DNA of 64,000 nucleotides from Collimonas antrihumi (GCF_018304965.1 NZ_JAGQED010000001.1:496001-560000); one strand, 5' to 3'. Counted from the first letter of the stretch, positions 52,755 through 62,741 are shown. Notes: generated by a model from the letters alone, not told the origin. Translations and numbers: made by a program.

Positions 52755-53504
52755 ATGTTCAGCCGCATTCGTGAAGACATTGCCAACATCATGGCACGTG
52801 ACCCCGCCGCTCGCACCCAGTGGGAAGTATTGACTTGCTACCCGGGCTTGCATGCCATCATCCTGCATCGCTGGGCGCATCATTGCTGGCATAACGGCTT
52901 CAAATGGCCGGGACGTTTCATTTCGCAGATTGCCCGTACTTTGACCGGAATCGAAATCCATCCCGGCGCAACCATCGGCCGGCGCGTGTTCATCGACCAT
53001 GGTTTTGGCGTGGTGATCGGTGAGACCGCCGAAGTCGGCGACGATTGCACCATTTACCAAGGCGTGACCCTGGGCGGAACCTCCCTGAGCAAGGGTGCCA
53101 AACGCCATCCAACCCTGGCGCGCGGGGCGATCATCGGCGCCGGCGCCAAGGTGCTGGGTGGTTTTACTGTCGGCGAGGGCGCCAAGATCGGTTCCAATGC
53201 GGTGGTGGTCAAAGAAGTACCACCGGGAGCGACTGCAGTCGGTAATCCAGCGCGCATCGTCTTGAAAGAAAGCAACAGCGGCAAGGATGAAGCTGCGGCC
53301 CGCATGTTTGCAGCTTACGGCGTCACGCCCAACGGCGATGATCCTCTGTCCAAGGCCTTGCATGGCTTGATTGACAACGCCGCTGCGCAGGAACATCAGA
53401 TTGACCGCATTATTGCGTTGTTGAAGAAATCGGGCATTGCTTGCGAGAGCTTGCCTGAACTCGAAAAATTTGATCCGGACCAGCTCAACAAACTGGTTGA
53501 GTAA
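52755..53504 (+). CDS. cysE: Serine O-acetyltransferase
   Basis: CysE makes O-acetylserine from serine and acetyl-CoA, the first step of cysteine synthesis. The 249-residue product has an N-terminal helical domain ([35 protein letters not shown]) and a left-handed beta helix of hexapeptide repeats ([43 protein letters not shown], then [20 protein letters not shown]). A C-terminal extension of about 60 residues follows. The His of the DHG motif is catalytic. It resembles the shorter CysE of Burkholderiales rather than the enteric form. Confidence 0.95.
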   Translation: MFSRIREDIANIMARDPAARTQWEVLTCYPGLHAIILHRWAHHCWHNGFKWPGRFISQIARTLTGIEIHPGATIGRRVFIDHGFGVVIGETAEVGDDCTIYQGVTLGGTSLSKGAKRHPTLARGAIIGAGAKVLGGFTVGEGAKIGSNAVVVKEVPPGATAVGNPARIVLKESNSGKDEAAARMFAAYGVTPNGDDPLSKALHGLIDNAAAQEHQIDRIIALLKKSGIACESLPELEKFDPDQLNKLVE

Positions 53505-53534
53505 GATGGTGGCGGTGCGCCAGGAGAGAGGGCT

Positions 53535-54269
53535 ATGAATCAAGAAGTAGACGGTATTCCGGTCGGTAACAATGATGGCGAGCAAGCAGCGGATTCTGCC
53601 CGCGCCGATGAGTTTCTCGATCAGTTTGAAATTCGCGTGTTGGCGGTGCTGGCAGAAAAAGAAGCGCTGACGCCGGACAATTACCCCTTGTCCTTGAATA
53701 CCTTGACCAATGGCTGCAACCAGTTGTCCAGTCGCGATCCGGTGATGGCCATCGCCGAGTCGACGGTGCAGGATGTCTTGCATCGCCTGATGCAGCGCAA
53801 GCTGGTGGTCGAGGTGAACCAGGCGGGCGCACGGGTAGCCAAATACGAACACCGGATGCGCGTCAAATGGCTGCTGGAGCAAGACAAGCTCGCGGTATTG
53901 ACCACCTTGATGCTGCGCGGGATTCAGACCGCAGGCGAGTTGCGCAGCCGTAGTGGCAGGCTGCATGAATTCGCCTCTGTCGGGGACGTTGAAGCGGCCT
54001 TGCAATTCCTGGTCGATAAGTATCCGCCGTTAGTGGCGCGCCTGGCGAAAGCGCCCGGCACCAAGGAGTCGCGTTACGCCCATTTGCTGGCGGGCGAGGA
54101 AATACTGGAACAGCAGGCAATTGCCGATGCAATGGCCGGTAGCGCCTCAGTGGTGAAAAGCGGGAGTCAGGACCGGATCGCCCAGCTTGAAGAAGAAGTT
54201 GTCAGCCTGCGGCGGCAAATGGATGATTTGTCGGCACAGTTTGCCGAGTTCAAGCGACAGTTCGACTAA
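53535..54269 (+). CDS. yceH: YceH family protein (UPF0502/DUF480)
   Basis: The 244-residue product belongs to the conserved YceH family of unknown function: EIRVLAVLAEKEALTPDNYPLSLNTLTNGCNQLSSRDPVM is the signature, followed by a second winged-helix-like half (LMLRGIQTAGELRSRSGRLHEF). A C-terminal coiled coil (about 210-244, IAQLEEEVVSLRRQMDDLSAQFAEFKRQFD) is typical. Two winged-helix domains suggest nucleic-acid or protein binding, but no role is known. AGGAGAG precedes the ATG. Confidence 0.9.
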   Translation: MNQEVDGIPVGNNDGEQAADSARADEFLDQFEIRVLAVLAEKEALTPDNYPLSLNTLTNGCNQLSSRDPVMAIAESTVQDVLHRLMQRKLVVEVNQAGARVAKYEHRMRVKWLLEQDKLAVLTTLMLRGIQTAGELRSRSGRLHEFASVGDVEAALQFLVDKYPPLVARLAKAPGTKESRYAHLLAGEEILEQQAIADAMAGSASVVKSGSQDRIAQLEEEVVSLRRQMDDLSAQFAEFKRQFD

Positions 54270-54287
54270 TCGCTCTCGCCGCAACGG

Positions 54288-54416
54288 GTAGGGTGTGGCA
54301 CGCCTTTGTGCCCACGCGTGAACTTACACCACGTACATGCGCCTATTTCCGTGCCGCGGAGGCCCTCACTCCGGTTATCGCGGTCACGCGTGGGCAAAAA
54401 ACCTTGCCCACCCTAC
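54288..54416. repeat. Dispersed palindromic element, full-length copy
   Basis: The ends GTAGGGTGTGGCA (54288) and TTGCCCACCCTAC (54404) are inverted copies. Inner arms GTGCCCACGCGTGA (54308) and TCACGCGTGGGCAA (54384) are also inverted. The left half matches the 30-base copy at 2189-2218. It occupies the gap between convergent yceH and lpxH and could act as a bidirectional transcription stop. No coding capacity is evident. Confidence 0.75.
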
Positions 54417-54419
54417 GTC

Positions 54420-55211
54420 TCAATCTGTGAGTTCCTGGCCATCGTGGCCGAAGCGCCGAATCACGCCATTCGCGTCAATCGCAATCCAGCCGCCTCTTTG
54501 CGCCTTGACGTCATACTCCCAATCCGGCAACACATAACGCGTACGGGCGGTTTCTCCGTCACCGGAATGGTGGCGTGCCGGCCTGTGGGTGTGGCCATGA
54601 ATCAGGGTGGTGGTAGAGGTAGTGTCAAACAAGGCGGCCACCGCCGCCGGATTGACATCCATGATTTCCATGGATTTGTGGCGCTGCTCTTCCTGGCTTT
54701 CTTTGCGGACGCCGGCAATGATTGCCTTGCGTTGCGCCAGCGGCAGCGCCAGAAATTGCGCTTGCCATTGCGGCTGGCGTACCTGCGCGCGAAACTGCAT
54801 GTAGGCAAGATCGTCGGTACATTGCGCATCGCCATGGGCGATTGTCAGGCGGCGGCCACCCACCGTAATTACCGATGGGTCAGGCAACATGGTCAGCCCG
54901 GCCGCTTGCGCGAAGCTTTCGCCAACCAGGAAATCACGATTGCCGGCGATCCAGAAAACCTGTACGCCGCTATCGCTGACTTGCCGGATCGCTTCGGCAA
55001 TTTCACGGTTATACGGTGTTTCCAGATCGTCGTCGCCAGCCCAGTACTCGAACAAATCGCCCAGCAGATACAGTTGCGGCACCCGTATTGCCTGTTCCCG
55101 CAGGAAATCCAGGAAGGCTTGCGTAGTGCGCGGGTGCGCCGCCTGCAGATGCAGGTCGGAAATAAATAAAGCAACGGCGGCGCCGGGCTGGTTCGAGACT
55201 GAAGCTGTCAT
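54420..55211 (-). CDS. lpxH: UDP-2,3-diacylglucosamine diphosphatase
   Basis: LpxH hydrolyses UDP-2,3-diacylglucosamine to lipid X and UMP in lipid A synthesis at the inner membrane. The 263-residue calcineurin-like enzyme has the metal ligands FISDLHL, LLGDLFEYWAGDD, IAGNRDFLVG, IAHGD and LIHGHTHRPA, plus the LpxH-specific insertion between residues 125 and 185. Its start is 32 bases downstream of the ppiB stop on the same strand, so ppiA-ppiB-lpxH may be one unit. Confidence 0.95.
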   Translation of the reverse strand: MTASVSNQPGAAVALFISDLHLQAAHPRTTQAFLDFLREQAIRVPQLYLLGDLFEYWAGDDDLETPYNREIAEAIRQVSDSGVQVFWIAGNRDFLVGESFAQAAGLTMLPDPSVITVGGRRLTIAHGDAQCTDDLAYMQFRAQVRQPQWQAQFLALPLAQRKAIIAGVRKESQEEQRHKSMEIMDVNPAAVAALFDTTSTTTLIHGHTHRPARHHSGDGETARTRYVLPDWEYDVKAQRGGWIAIDANGVIRRFGHDGQELTD

Positions 55212-55243
55212 AGGATGCGCTAAAAGAAGAAGCTAAACCAGGA

Positions 55244-55735
55244 TTAAGCTACTACTTCGGCTTTTTCGATGATGACGTCATCCACCGGTACGTCGGCAAA
55301 CATGCCGGTACGCGTGGTTTTTACGTTTTCGATCTTGTCGACGATATCGGTGCCTTCAACCACTTTGCCGAATACGCAATAGCCCCAGCCGTCCTGGCCT
55401 GGATAGTCGAGGAAGCTATTGTTCTTGACGTTGATGAAAAATTGCGCGGACGCAGAGTGCGGCGCCGAAGTACGGGCCATCGCCAGGGTGTACGGTTCGT
55501 TCTTGAGGCCGTTCTTGGCTTCGTTTTCGACCGGATCGTTGGTCGGTTTTTGTTTCATGCCAGGCTCGAAGCCGCCGCCTTGGACCATGAAGCCTGGAAT
55601 TACGCGGTGGAAAATCGTACCGTTATAGTGGCCGGCATTGACATATGCCAGGAAATTTTCCACGCTCTTCGGCGCTTTTTCTGCGTCGAGTTCGATTTTG
55701 ATCTTGCCGTGGTTGGTGGTGAGAAGGACAGCCAT
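55244..55735 (-). CDS. ppiB: Cytoplasmic peptidyl-prolyl cis-trans isomerase (cyclophilin)
   Basis: Cyclophilins speed cis-trans isomerisation of Xaa-Pro bonds during folding. The 163-residue product has no signal peptide and shows [18 protein letters not shown] with the catalytic Arg, NGLKNEPYTLAMART and SAQFFINVKNNSFLD. It is the cytoplasmic PpiB type. It shares about half of its visible residues with the next gene upstream (ppiA), a periplasmic paralogue, indicating a local duplication followed by gain or loss of a signal peptide. Confidence 0.95.
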   Translation of the reverse strand: MAVLLTTNHGKIKIELDAEKAPKSVENFLAYVNAGHYNGTIFHRVIPGFMVQGGGFEPGMKQKPTNDPVENEAKNGLKNEPYTLAMARTSAPHSASAQFFINVKNNSFLDYPGQDGWGYCVFGKVVEGTDIVDKIENVKTTRTGMFADVPVDDVIIEKAEVVA

Positions 55736-55798
55736 GGTATTTCCTATTAAATTGATGGAGGTTGAAGAAGTTGGAAAAAAGGAAGTAAAAATCCGGTT

Positions 55799-56401
55799 TT
55801 ATTTGGTTACTTTAGCCGATTCGATGATAACCGGGGTGGTCGGCACATCTTGATAAGCGGTCTTCACGTTCTTGATCTTGTCGACAACGTCAGTACCTTT
55901 GATGACCTTGCCGAATACCGCATAACCCCAGCCATCACGGCCAGGGTAGTTGAGGAATTCATTGTCGTTTACATTGATGAAAAATTGCGCGCCAGCCGAT
56001 TGCGGGTCCGAAGTGCGGGCCATGGCAACACTATATGGTACGTTCTTGAGGCCGTTCTTGGCTTCGTTTTCTACCTTGTTTGGCGCCGGCTTCTCACGCA
56101 TGTCCTTGGTCATGCCGCCACCCTGGATCATGAAATTGTTGATGACGCGATGAAAAATGGTGCCGTTATAGTGGCCGCTGTTCACATAGCTTAAAAAATT
56201 CTTGACAGTCTTCGGCGCCTTTTCCGGGTTCAGTTCGATGACGATGTCGCCCATATTGGTTTTCAACAAAACATGCGGCTTGTCGGCAGCGCTGGCAAAC
56301 GACGGATTACCTATGAGGCAGGCAGCTGCAAGTGTTGATGCAAGCGCCATTGTAAAGGTGCGGCGCGGCAAGCGAAAAGTCAAGCGAAGAGGTGTTGGCA
56401 T
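55799..56401 (-). CDS. ppiA: Periplasmic peptidyl-prolyl cis-trans isomerase (cyclophilin)
   Basis: The 200-residue product has an N-terminal signal peptide ([27 protein letters not shown]) and a cyclophilin domain with [33 protein letters not shown] and [24 protein letters not shown]. It should help fold exported proteins in the periplasm. ATG 56401, with AAGGAAC upstream, is preferred over a TTG at 56404. It lies 63 bases before ppiB on the same strand and is divergent from cysS. Confidence 0.95.
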   Translation of the reverse strand: MPTPLRLTFRLPRRTFTMALASTLAAACLIGNPSFASAADKPHVLLKTNMGDIVIELNPEKAPKTVKNFLSYVNSGHYNGTIFHRVINNFMIQGGGMTKDMREKPAPNKVENEAKNGLKNVPYSVAMARTSDPQSAGAQFFINVNDNEFLNYPGRDGWGYAVFGKVIKGTDVVDKIKNVKTAYQDVPTTPVIIESAKVTK

Positions 56402-56638
56402 CAAAGTTCCTTCTTGTAAGTGGTACCGTGTTCGTATCTCATGTGCTGCATTTTCGGATTTCAGTAATGATATACTGCGGCGAAAAGCAACATTTTATCA
56501 AACTAAGCACTGCAAAAGAGTTTTGGCTATTTAGTTGTACCCGGTTGTTCTGATGTCTCGCACGGTAACAGTGCGGGCAGATGGAACGGCGTGCAATATT
56601 TCTGTGCTTTATTTCTGTGCCCTAAGCCGTAACTTCCC

Positions 56639-58060
56639 ATGAGCGACCTGAAAATATATAACACGCTGGCGCGTGAGAAGCAGCTGTTTTCTCCAATCGA
56701 ACCAGGCAAGGTCCGCATGTACGTCTGCGGCATGACGGTCTACGACTATTGCCATCTTGGTCACGGACGGGTGATGGTGGTGTTCGATATGGTGCAGCGT
56801 TGGCTGCGCCAGTCGGGATTGGACGTTACTTATGTGCGCAATATCACCGACATCGATGACAAGATCATCAAGCGCGCCGTCGAGAATGGCGAAACGATCT
56901 CGCAGCTGACCGGCCGCTTCATTCAAGCCATGGATGAGGATGCGGCCGCGCTGGGCGTGCAAAAGCCGGATCACGAGCCACGTGCGACGGCGTTCGTGCC
57001 GCAGATGCTGGCCCTGATCGAAAAGCTGGAGCATAAGGGCTTGGCATACCAGGGCGGCGACGGCGACGTAAATTATTCAGTACGCGATTTTGCCGGCTAC
57101 GGTAAGTTGTCGGGCAAGTCGCTCGACGATTTGCGCGCCGGCGAGCGCGTCGACGTCAATGTCGGCAAGCGCGATCCGCTCGACTTCGTCTTGTGGAAAG
57201 CCGCTAAAGAGAGCGAGCCGGAAGAAGTTAAATGGAACTCGCGCTGGGGGCATGGCCGGCCGGGCTGGCATATCGAATGTTCCGCCATGGCGGAGCAATT
57301 GCTGGGTGAGCAGTTCGATATTCACGGCGGCGGCCAGGATTTGCAGTTTCCGCATCATGAAAATGAAATCGCGCAATCGGAAGGCGCGCATGGCCATCAG
57401 TTCGTCAATTACTGGATGCACAACGGCTTTGTGCGCATCGACAATGAAAAGATGTCCAAGTCCTTGGGAAATTTTTTCACGATTCGCGACGTCCTGAAAA
57501 AATATGATGCGGAAGTGGTGCGTTTCTTTATTCTACGGGCGCATTACCGTAGTCCATTGAATTATGCCGATACTAATCTGGATGACGCCAAGAATGCGCT
57601 GACACGTCTGTATACAGCATTGAAAGAAGTGCCGGCCGACGCTGAGCCGCTGGACTGGAGCGAGGCCCATGCCGAGCGCCTGGCGCAAGCCATGGATGAC
57701 GATTTCAATACGCCTATGGCCATCTCGGCTTTGTTCGATCTGGCCAATGAAGTCAATAAGAATCGCTCGCCGGCAGCGGCGCGCCAACTCAAAAATCTGG
57801 CCGGCGTAATGGGACTGTTGCAGCGTACTCCTGAAGATTTTTTGAAAGGCCGTGCACTCGCAGGTAACGATGTTGTCGGAAATGGCATTGCACAAGCTGC
57901 TTTGTCAGAGCAAGATATCCTACTCAAAATTCAATCTCGTCAAGCAGCAAAAATTGCCAAGGATTTTTCTGCCGCAGACCAGATCCGCAAGGAGCTGCAG
58001 GCCGATGGCATTTTGCTGGAAGATAAGCCCGGTGGTCAGACCGAATGGCGAAGGGCGTAA
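56639..58060 (+). CDS. cysS: Cysteinyl-tRNA synthetase
   Basis: CysS charges tRNA-Cys. The 473-residue class I synthetase has the zinc ligand Cys30 in [16 protein letters not shown], the HIGH-type HLGH at 39-42, further zinc ligands in GWHIECSAM and FPHHENE, and KMSKS at 271-275 in [14 protein letters not shown]-terminal helical domain follows. The upstream 235-base gap to divergent ppiA contains no recognised gene. alkA begins four bases after the stop. Confidence 0.97.
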   Translation: MSDLKIYNTLAREKQLFSPIEPGKVRMYVCGMTVYDYCHLGHGRVMVVFDMVQRWLRQSGLDVTYVRNITDIDDKIIKRAVENGETISQLTGRFIQAMDEDAAALGVQKPDHEPRATAFVPQMLALIEKLEHKGLAYQGGDGDVNYSVRDFAGYGKLSGKSLDDLRAGERVDVNVGKRDPLDFVLWKAAKESEPEEVKWNSRWGHGRPGWHIECSAMAEQLLGEQFDIHGGGQDLQFPHHENEIAQSEGAHGHQFVNYWMHNGFVRIDNEKMSKSLGNFFTIRDVLKKYDAEVVRFFILRAHYRSPLNYADTNLDDAKNALTRLYTALKEVPADAEPLDWSEAHAERLAQAMDDDFNTPMAISALFDLANEVNKNRSPAAARQLKNLAGVMGLLQRTPEDFLKGRALAGNDVVGNGIAQAALSEQDILLKIQSRQAAKIAKDFSAADQIRKELQADGILLEDKPGGQTEWRRA

Positions 58061-58064
58061 CCGT

Positions 58065-58715
58065 ATGCAAAAACCGATAGCTGTCGACACCTCCTTTTTT
58101 GTGCCTTCGTATTGGGAGGACGCCAAAGTTGAGTTGATGAAGCGCGACCGCATCATGCGTAAATTGATCCCGCAATTCGGCGACCTGCATCTGGTTGGCC
58201 GCGGCGAAGCGTTTACCACGCTGGCGCGTTCGGTAGTCGGTCAGCAGATTTCCGTCAAGGCAGCGGAATCTGTATGGCAAAAATTTCTGTTAGTCTGTCC
58301 TAAAACCACTCCCGCCCAGGTATTAAAAGCCGGCCCCGAGCAACTTGCTGCTTGCGGTTTGTCTAAGCGTAAAGCAGACTATATTCTTGATCTGGCCGAT
58401 CATTTCAAGGCGAAACGGGTCAATGCCGAGCAGTGGCAGGAGATGGAAGATGAGGCGGTCATCGCGGATTTAACGCAAATTCGCGGCATCGGACGCTGGA
58501 CAGCGGAGATGTTTTTGATATTTAATTTGCTCCGGCCCAATATTTTGCCTTTGGATGACATGGGGTTGCTTAAAGGCATTAGTGTCAATTACTTTTCAGG
58601 AGAGCCGGTTTCGCGTAGCGATGCGCGCGAGGTATCTGCCAACTGGGAGCCGTGGCGCACCGTGGCGACCTGGTATCTATGGCGTAGCCTGGATGCGGTG
58701 TCTGCAGAATATTAA
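58065..58715 (+). CDS. DNA-3-methyladenine glycosylase II family protein
   Basis: The 216-residue product removes alkylated bases from DNA, judging by its helix-hairpin-helix GPD fold. It shows ARSVVGQQISVKAAESVWQKF near the start, the hairpin QIRGIGRWTAEMFLIF at 139-154, and the catalytic Asp (164 or 165) in LPLDDMGLLKG. It lacks the N-terminal domain of E. coli AlkA and is closer to the short form found in many proteobacteria. The start is taken as ATG 58065, four bases after cysS; an open frame reaches back to 57852 within cysS. This suggests coupling with cysS. Confidence 0.92.
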   Translation: MQKPIAVDTSFFVPSYWEDAKVELMKRDRIMRKLIPQFGDLHLVGRGEAFTTLARSVVGQQISVKAAESVWQKFLLVCPKTTPAQVLKAGPEQLAACGLSKRKADYILDLADHFKAKRVNAEQWQEMEDEAVIADLTQIRGIGRWTAEMFLIFNLLRPNILPLDDMGLLKGISVNYFSGEPVSRSDAREVSANWEPWRTVATWYLWRSLDAVSAEY

Positions 58716-58729
58716 GTCATTGTCGGATA

Positions 58730-58770
58730 GTTACTTTAAGTAACTTATTTAAGTAACTTATTTAAGTAAC
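58730..58770. repeat. 13-bp tandem repeat upstream of accA
   Basis: TTATTTAAGTAAC is present twice (58745-58757 and 58758-58770) after a partial copy, and GTTACTTTAAGTAAC at 58730-58744 is itself a palindrome. It lies 15 bases after the alkA stop, whose context TATTAAGT resembles the unit. The TAA content again places stop codons in several frames beyond the gene end. Confidence 0.7.
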
Positions 58771-58805
58771 CTTCTCCGCAGTGACAGTTTAATCAAGGGA
58801 ATAAT

Positions 58806-59780
58806 ATGAGTAAAACAACATTTCTCGGCTTCGAACAACCGATTGCCGAGTTAGACGCCAAGATCGAAGAACTGCGTTTTGTCCAGGACGACTCCGCGGT
58901 AGATATTTCGGAAGAAATCGACCGCTTGTCGAAAAAAAGCCAGCAGTTGACTAAGGATATCTACGCAAAACTGACTCCTTGGCAAGTTTCTCAGATTTCA
59001 CGTCATCCGCAACGCCCATACACCATGGATTATGTGAATGAAATATTCACCGATTTCCATGAGTTGCACGGCGATCGCACTTACGCCGACGACCAGTCGA
59101 TAGTCGGTGGTCTGGCGCGCTTTAACGGCCAGGCTTGCATGGTGATCGGTCACCAAAAAGGGCGCGACACCAAAGAGCGCGCATTGCGTAATTTCGGCAT
59201 GCCTAAGCCGGAAGGTTATCGCAAGGCTCTGCGCCTGATGAAAGTGGCGGAGAAATTCGGCCTGCCGATCTTCACCTTTGTCGATACTCCTGGCGCGTTC
59301 CCTGGCATCGATGCGGAAGAACGCGGGCAGTCGGAAGCTATCGGCCACAATTTGTACGCGATGGCGGAATTGAAAGTGCCGCTGATCGCCACTATCATCG
59401 GCGAAGGCGGTTCCGGTGGCGCCTTGGCGATTGCGGTCGGCGATGCAGTCCTGATGCTGCAGTACGCAACTTATTCGGTGATTTCACCTGAAGGTTGTGC
59501 CTCGATCCTGTGGAAAACCGCTGAGCGCGCATCCGATGCGGCCGATGCTCTGGGCCTGACCGCGCATCGCTTGAAAGCAGTCGGCCTGATCGACAAGATC
59601 GTCAGCGAACCGTTGGGCGGCGCCCATCGCGATCCGAAGCAGATGGCTTCCCTGTTGAAGCGCGCACTGGCGGATACCTTGCGCCAGTTCCAAGGTGTCA
59701 AGACCAAGGACCTGTTGAATGCCCGCCATGAAAAACTGATGAGCTACGGTAAATTCAAGGAAGTGCTGGCTGCAGAATAG
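58806..59780 (+). CDS. accA: Acetyl-CoA carboxylase carboxyltransferase subunit alpha
   Basis: AccA, with AccD, transfers the carboxyl group from biotin carboxyl carrier protein to acetyl-CoA, the committed step of fatty-acid synthesis. The 324-residue product has the family pattern: [65 protein letters not shown] and [21 protein letters not shown] precedes the ATG. tilS starts three bases after its stop. Confidence 0.97.
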   Translation: MSKTTFLGFEQPIAELDAKIEELRFVQDDSAVDISEEIDRLSKKSQQLTKDIYAKLTPWQVSQISRHPQRPYTMDYVNEIFTDFHELHGDRTYADDQSIVGGLARFNGQACMVIGHQKGRDTKERALRNFGMPKPEGYRKALRLMKVAEKFGLPIFTFVDTPGAFPGIDAEERGQSEAIGHNLYAMAELKVPLIATIIGEGGSGGALAIAVGDAVLMLQYATYSVISPEGCASILWKTAERASDAADALGLTAHRLKAVGLIDKIVSEPLGGAHRDPKQMASLLKRALADTLRQFQGVKTKDLLNARHEKLMSYGKFKEVLAAE

Positions 59781-59782
59781 GC

Positions 59783-61240
59783 GTGTCGAATTCATCTACT
59801 ACAAGTATCTGCGCGTACTTGGAAGCTACCCTGGCGGAGATCGCGCAAGCCGCACAAGCGCACTCTGCTGTCGTTCCTGCAACTACCCAAGAGTGGCCCG
59901 CGCGGCTGGCAGTCGCCTATAGCGGCGGGCTGGATTCCAGCGTCCTGCTGCATGCGGCTGCGCACTATGCCAGCACGCGTGGCATCAAACTATTCGCCTT
60001 CCACATCCATCACGGCATCAGTCCCAACGCAGATCAATGGCAAATTCATTGTGCAGAGACTTGCGCAAAGCTGAATGTGCAATTCGATACACGAGGCATC
60101 GAATTGCACAACCGTGACAAGAGCGGTGTGGAAGAGGCGGCCCGCATCAGCCGCTACGCAGCGCTGGGCGATTTGTGCCGCCAGCATCAGGTTCCTTTGC
60201 TGTTGACCGCGCATCATCTGGATGACCAGGCTGAGACGGTGTTGCTGCAATTGTTGCGCGGCTCCGGTGCGGCCGGCTTGTCCGGCATGGATCGCTGGAA
60301 CACGGCGTCGACTTTGCTGGGTGACGCCGAGTTGCTGATGGCGCGGCCGTTGTTGAAAGTGTCGCGTGCAGCATTGGAAGAGTATGTAGAAAAATATGTC
60401 TCAACTCAACAGCTGACGTATATCGAAGACGAATCGAATCACGATCCACGCTATGCCCGCAACGCCTTGCGCCAGCAAGTCATGCCGGTGCTAGCCCAAT
60501 ATTTCCCTGGGTTCCAGGAGCGTTTCTCGCGGAGTTCCGGGCATATGCAGACCACGCAACGATTACTGGTCGATCTGGCGGCGCAAGACATGGCCACCTG
60601 CGCGGATGGCGCATGCCTTGATCTGGAGCACGTGCGCAAGTTGAGCGGCGAGCGGATCGATAATCTGCTGCGCTATTGGTTCGGCTTGCATCATCTGCGC
60701 ATGCCATCCAGCGCCTGGCTGAGTGAAATGCGCCAGCAATTGCTGGAAGCTAAAGCCGATGCGCAATTATGCGTGACACATCCGGATTGCCATATCCGCC
60801 GTCACAGGAACCGCGTGTTCCTGACGCCGCGCGACGATATCGATCGCTCGGAGATCGAGCCGCAAGCGTTTCGCTGGAATGGCGAGGCCGAGTTGCATTT
60901 TCCTGAATTCGGCGGGGTGCTGCATTTTGACCAGGCAGAGCAGGGCATTGCCGCCGACTGGTTACGCGCGCAACCTTTGCAAATTCAATATCGGTCCGGC
61001 GGCGAGCGCCTCAAGCTGGCGTTTAACCGCCCCACAAAAAGCATCAAATATCATTACCAGGCGTTCGACGTGCCGCCCTGGGAGCGTGAACGCCTGCCTT
61101 TGGTGAGCAGTGGCAAGCAGATCCTGTTTGCGGCTGGCATCGGCATGGATTGCGTGCAATTGGCGAGCGGGCCGGGGCCGCATATCAGCCTGCGCTGGCA
61201 AGCCAATGAGATTGCATTTAAGCAAGATATTTTAAGCTGA
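59783..61240 (+). CDS. tilS: tRNA(Ile)-lysidine synthetase
   Basis: TilS attaches lysine to C34 of tRNA-Ile(CAU) so that it reads AUA as isoleucine. The 485-residue product begins with GTG at 59783. It has the P-loop YSGGLDSSVLLHAA (SGGLDS 47-52) and the H-H-H region LTAHHLDDQAETVLLQLLRGSG. It also has substrate-binding and C-terminal domains (QIQYRSGGERLKLAF). It follows accA directly, an arrangement common in beta-proteobacteria. Confidence 0.95.
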   Translation: MSNSSTTSICAYLEATLAEIAQAAQAHSAVVPATTQEWPARLAVAYSGGLDSSVLLHAAAHYASTRGIKLFAFHIHHGISPNADQWQIHCAETCAKLNVQFDTRGIELHNRDKSGVEEAARISRYAALGDLCRQHQVPLLLTAHHLDDQAETVLLQLLRGSGAAGLSGMDRWNTASTLLGDAELLMARPLLKVSRAALEEYVEKYVSTQQLTYIEDESNHDPRYARNALRQQVMPVLAQYFPGFQERFSRSSGHMQTTQRLLVDLAAQDMATCADGACLDLEHVRKLSGERIDNLLRYWFGLHHLRMPSSAWLSEMRQQLLEAKADAQLCVTHPDCHIRRHRNRVFLTPRDDIDRSEIEPQAFRWNGEAELHFPEFGGVLHFDQAEQGIAADWLRAQPLQIQYRSGGERLKLAFNRPTKSIKYHYQAFDVPPWERERLPLVSSGKQILFAAGIGMDCVQLASGPGPHISLRWQANEIAFKQDILS

Positions 61241-61365
61241 GCTGTATCGCTGCCCGTACTTTCTCTCTGGTAAGCCTCTTGTCATAATCGGCCGTTGCGG
61301 GTACAGTAAAGGGTTGATTTTATTTTTTGCACCACACCCGCTTCTAGCACCCACCTACATTCCCT

Positions 61366-62616
61366 ATGGCTTTAATTGTCCACAAATACGGCGGCACTTC
61401 GATGGGCTCACCCGAGCGCATCAAGAATGTCGCCCTGCGCGTCGCCAAATGGCATGACGCCGGCCACCAAATCGTCGTGGTGCCCTCCGCGATGTCCGGT
61501 GAAACCAACCGTCTTCTGGCTCTGGCAAAAGAAATTACCGCCCAGCCCGATCCACGCGAACTCGATATGCTGGCCGCCACCGGCGAGCAGGCATCGGTCG
61601 CCTTGCTGGCCATGGCCTTGCATGCGATAGGCAAGGACGCGGTATCCTACGCGGGCTGGCAAGTCGCCATTGAAACCGACTCGGCCCACACCAAAGCCCG
61701 GATTCGTTCGATTGACGATGGCAAAGTGCGGCAAGACCTGGATGCCGGCAAAGTGGTGATCATCACCGGTTTCCAAGGTGTCGACGACCTGGGCAATATC
61801 ACGACGCTGGGCCGTGGCGGTTCCGATACGTCGGCAGTCGCCGTGGCCGCTGCACTGAAGGCTGCGGAGTGCATGATCTATACCGACGTCGACGGTGTCT
61901 ACACCACCGACCCGCGCGTGGTATCGGATGCGCGCCGCCTGAAGACCGTAACCTTTGAAGAAATGCTGGAGATGGCATCGCTGGGCTCTAAAGTGCTGCA
62001 GATTCGCTCGGTCGAATTTGCCGGCAACTACAAGATGCCAACCCGCGTGCTGTCTTCGCTGACTGACCCATTAATGCCGTTGGAAGAAGAAGCAATTTCC
62101 GGCACCCTGATTTCGTTTGAGGAAGACACCAAGATGGAACAAGCCACCATTACCGGCATCGCGTTTAATCGCGACGAGACCAAGATCACCGTACTCGGCG
62201 TGCCTGACCGTCCCGGCATCGCCTACCAGATTCTCGGCGCAGTCGCCGATGCCAATATCGAAGTCGACATGATTATCCAGAATCAGTCGGTCGATGGCAA
62301 AACCGACTTCACCTTTACCGTACCGCGCGGCGAGTACACCAAGGCGATGGATGTCCTGAACGAGAAGGTCAAAGCGCATATCGGCGCCGCTAGCATCACA
62401 GGCGACGCCAAGGTGTCCAAAGTGTCGGTAGTGGGCGTAGGCATGCGCAGCCATGTCGGCATCGCTTCGCAAATGTTCCGTACCCTGGCGGAAGAGGGCA
62501 TCAATATCCAGATGATTTCGACCTCTGAAATCAAGATTTCGGTGCTGATCGATGAGAAGTACATGGAGCTGGCGGTACGCGCTTTGCATAAGGCTTTTGG
62601 GCTGGAAAGCGCGTAA
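61366..62616 (+). CDS. lysC: Aspartate kinase
   Basis: Aspartokinase phosphorylates aspartate, the first step toward lysine, threonine and methionine. The 416-residue product has VHKYGGTSMGSPERI at the N-terminus, TGFQGVDDLGNITTLGRGGSDTSAVAVA and YTDVDGVYTTDPRVV in the kinase domain. Two C-terminal ACT domains (from about residue 265) bind amino-acid inhibitors. The stop lies in a 10-bp repeat. Confidence 0.96.
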   Translation: MALIVHKYGGTSMGSPERIKNVALRVAKWHDAGHQIVVVPSAMSGETNRLLALAKEITAQPDPRELDMLAATGEQASVALLAMALHAIGKDAVSYAGWQVAIETDSAHTKARIRSIDDGKVRQDLDAGKVVIITGFQGVDDLGNITTLGRGGSDTSAVAVAAALKAAECMIYTDVDGVYTTDPRVVSDARRLKTVTFEEMLEMASLGSKVLQIRSVEFAGNYKMPTRVLSSLTDPLMPLEEEAISGTLISFEEDTKMEQATITGIAFNRDETKITVLGVPDRPGIAYQILGAVADANIEVDMIIQNQSVDGKTDFTFTVPRGEYTKAMDVLNEKVKAHIGAASITGDAKVSKVSVVGVGMRSHVGIASQMFRTLAEEGINIQMISTSEIKISVLIDEKYMELAVRALHKAFGLESA

Positions 62617-62628
62617 TCGCGCTTAATC
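62609..62628. repeat. 10-bp repeat carrying the lysC stop codon
   Basis: GCGCGTAATC (62609-62618) is followed directly by GCGCTTAATC (62619-62628), nine of ten bases alike. The TAA in the first copy (62614-62616) is the lysC stop; the copied TAA at 62624 is in another frame. Confidence 0.6.
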
Positions 62629-62741
62629 GAAAAATTTTTCGAAAAAAACTGATAATCTTGCATGGCGTTATTGACCAAAACCGCATGAAAAGTTATTATT
62701 CGTGTCCTTAACGCGGCGTTGTAAAAAAGCCGTTTAAGTTT

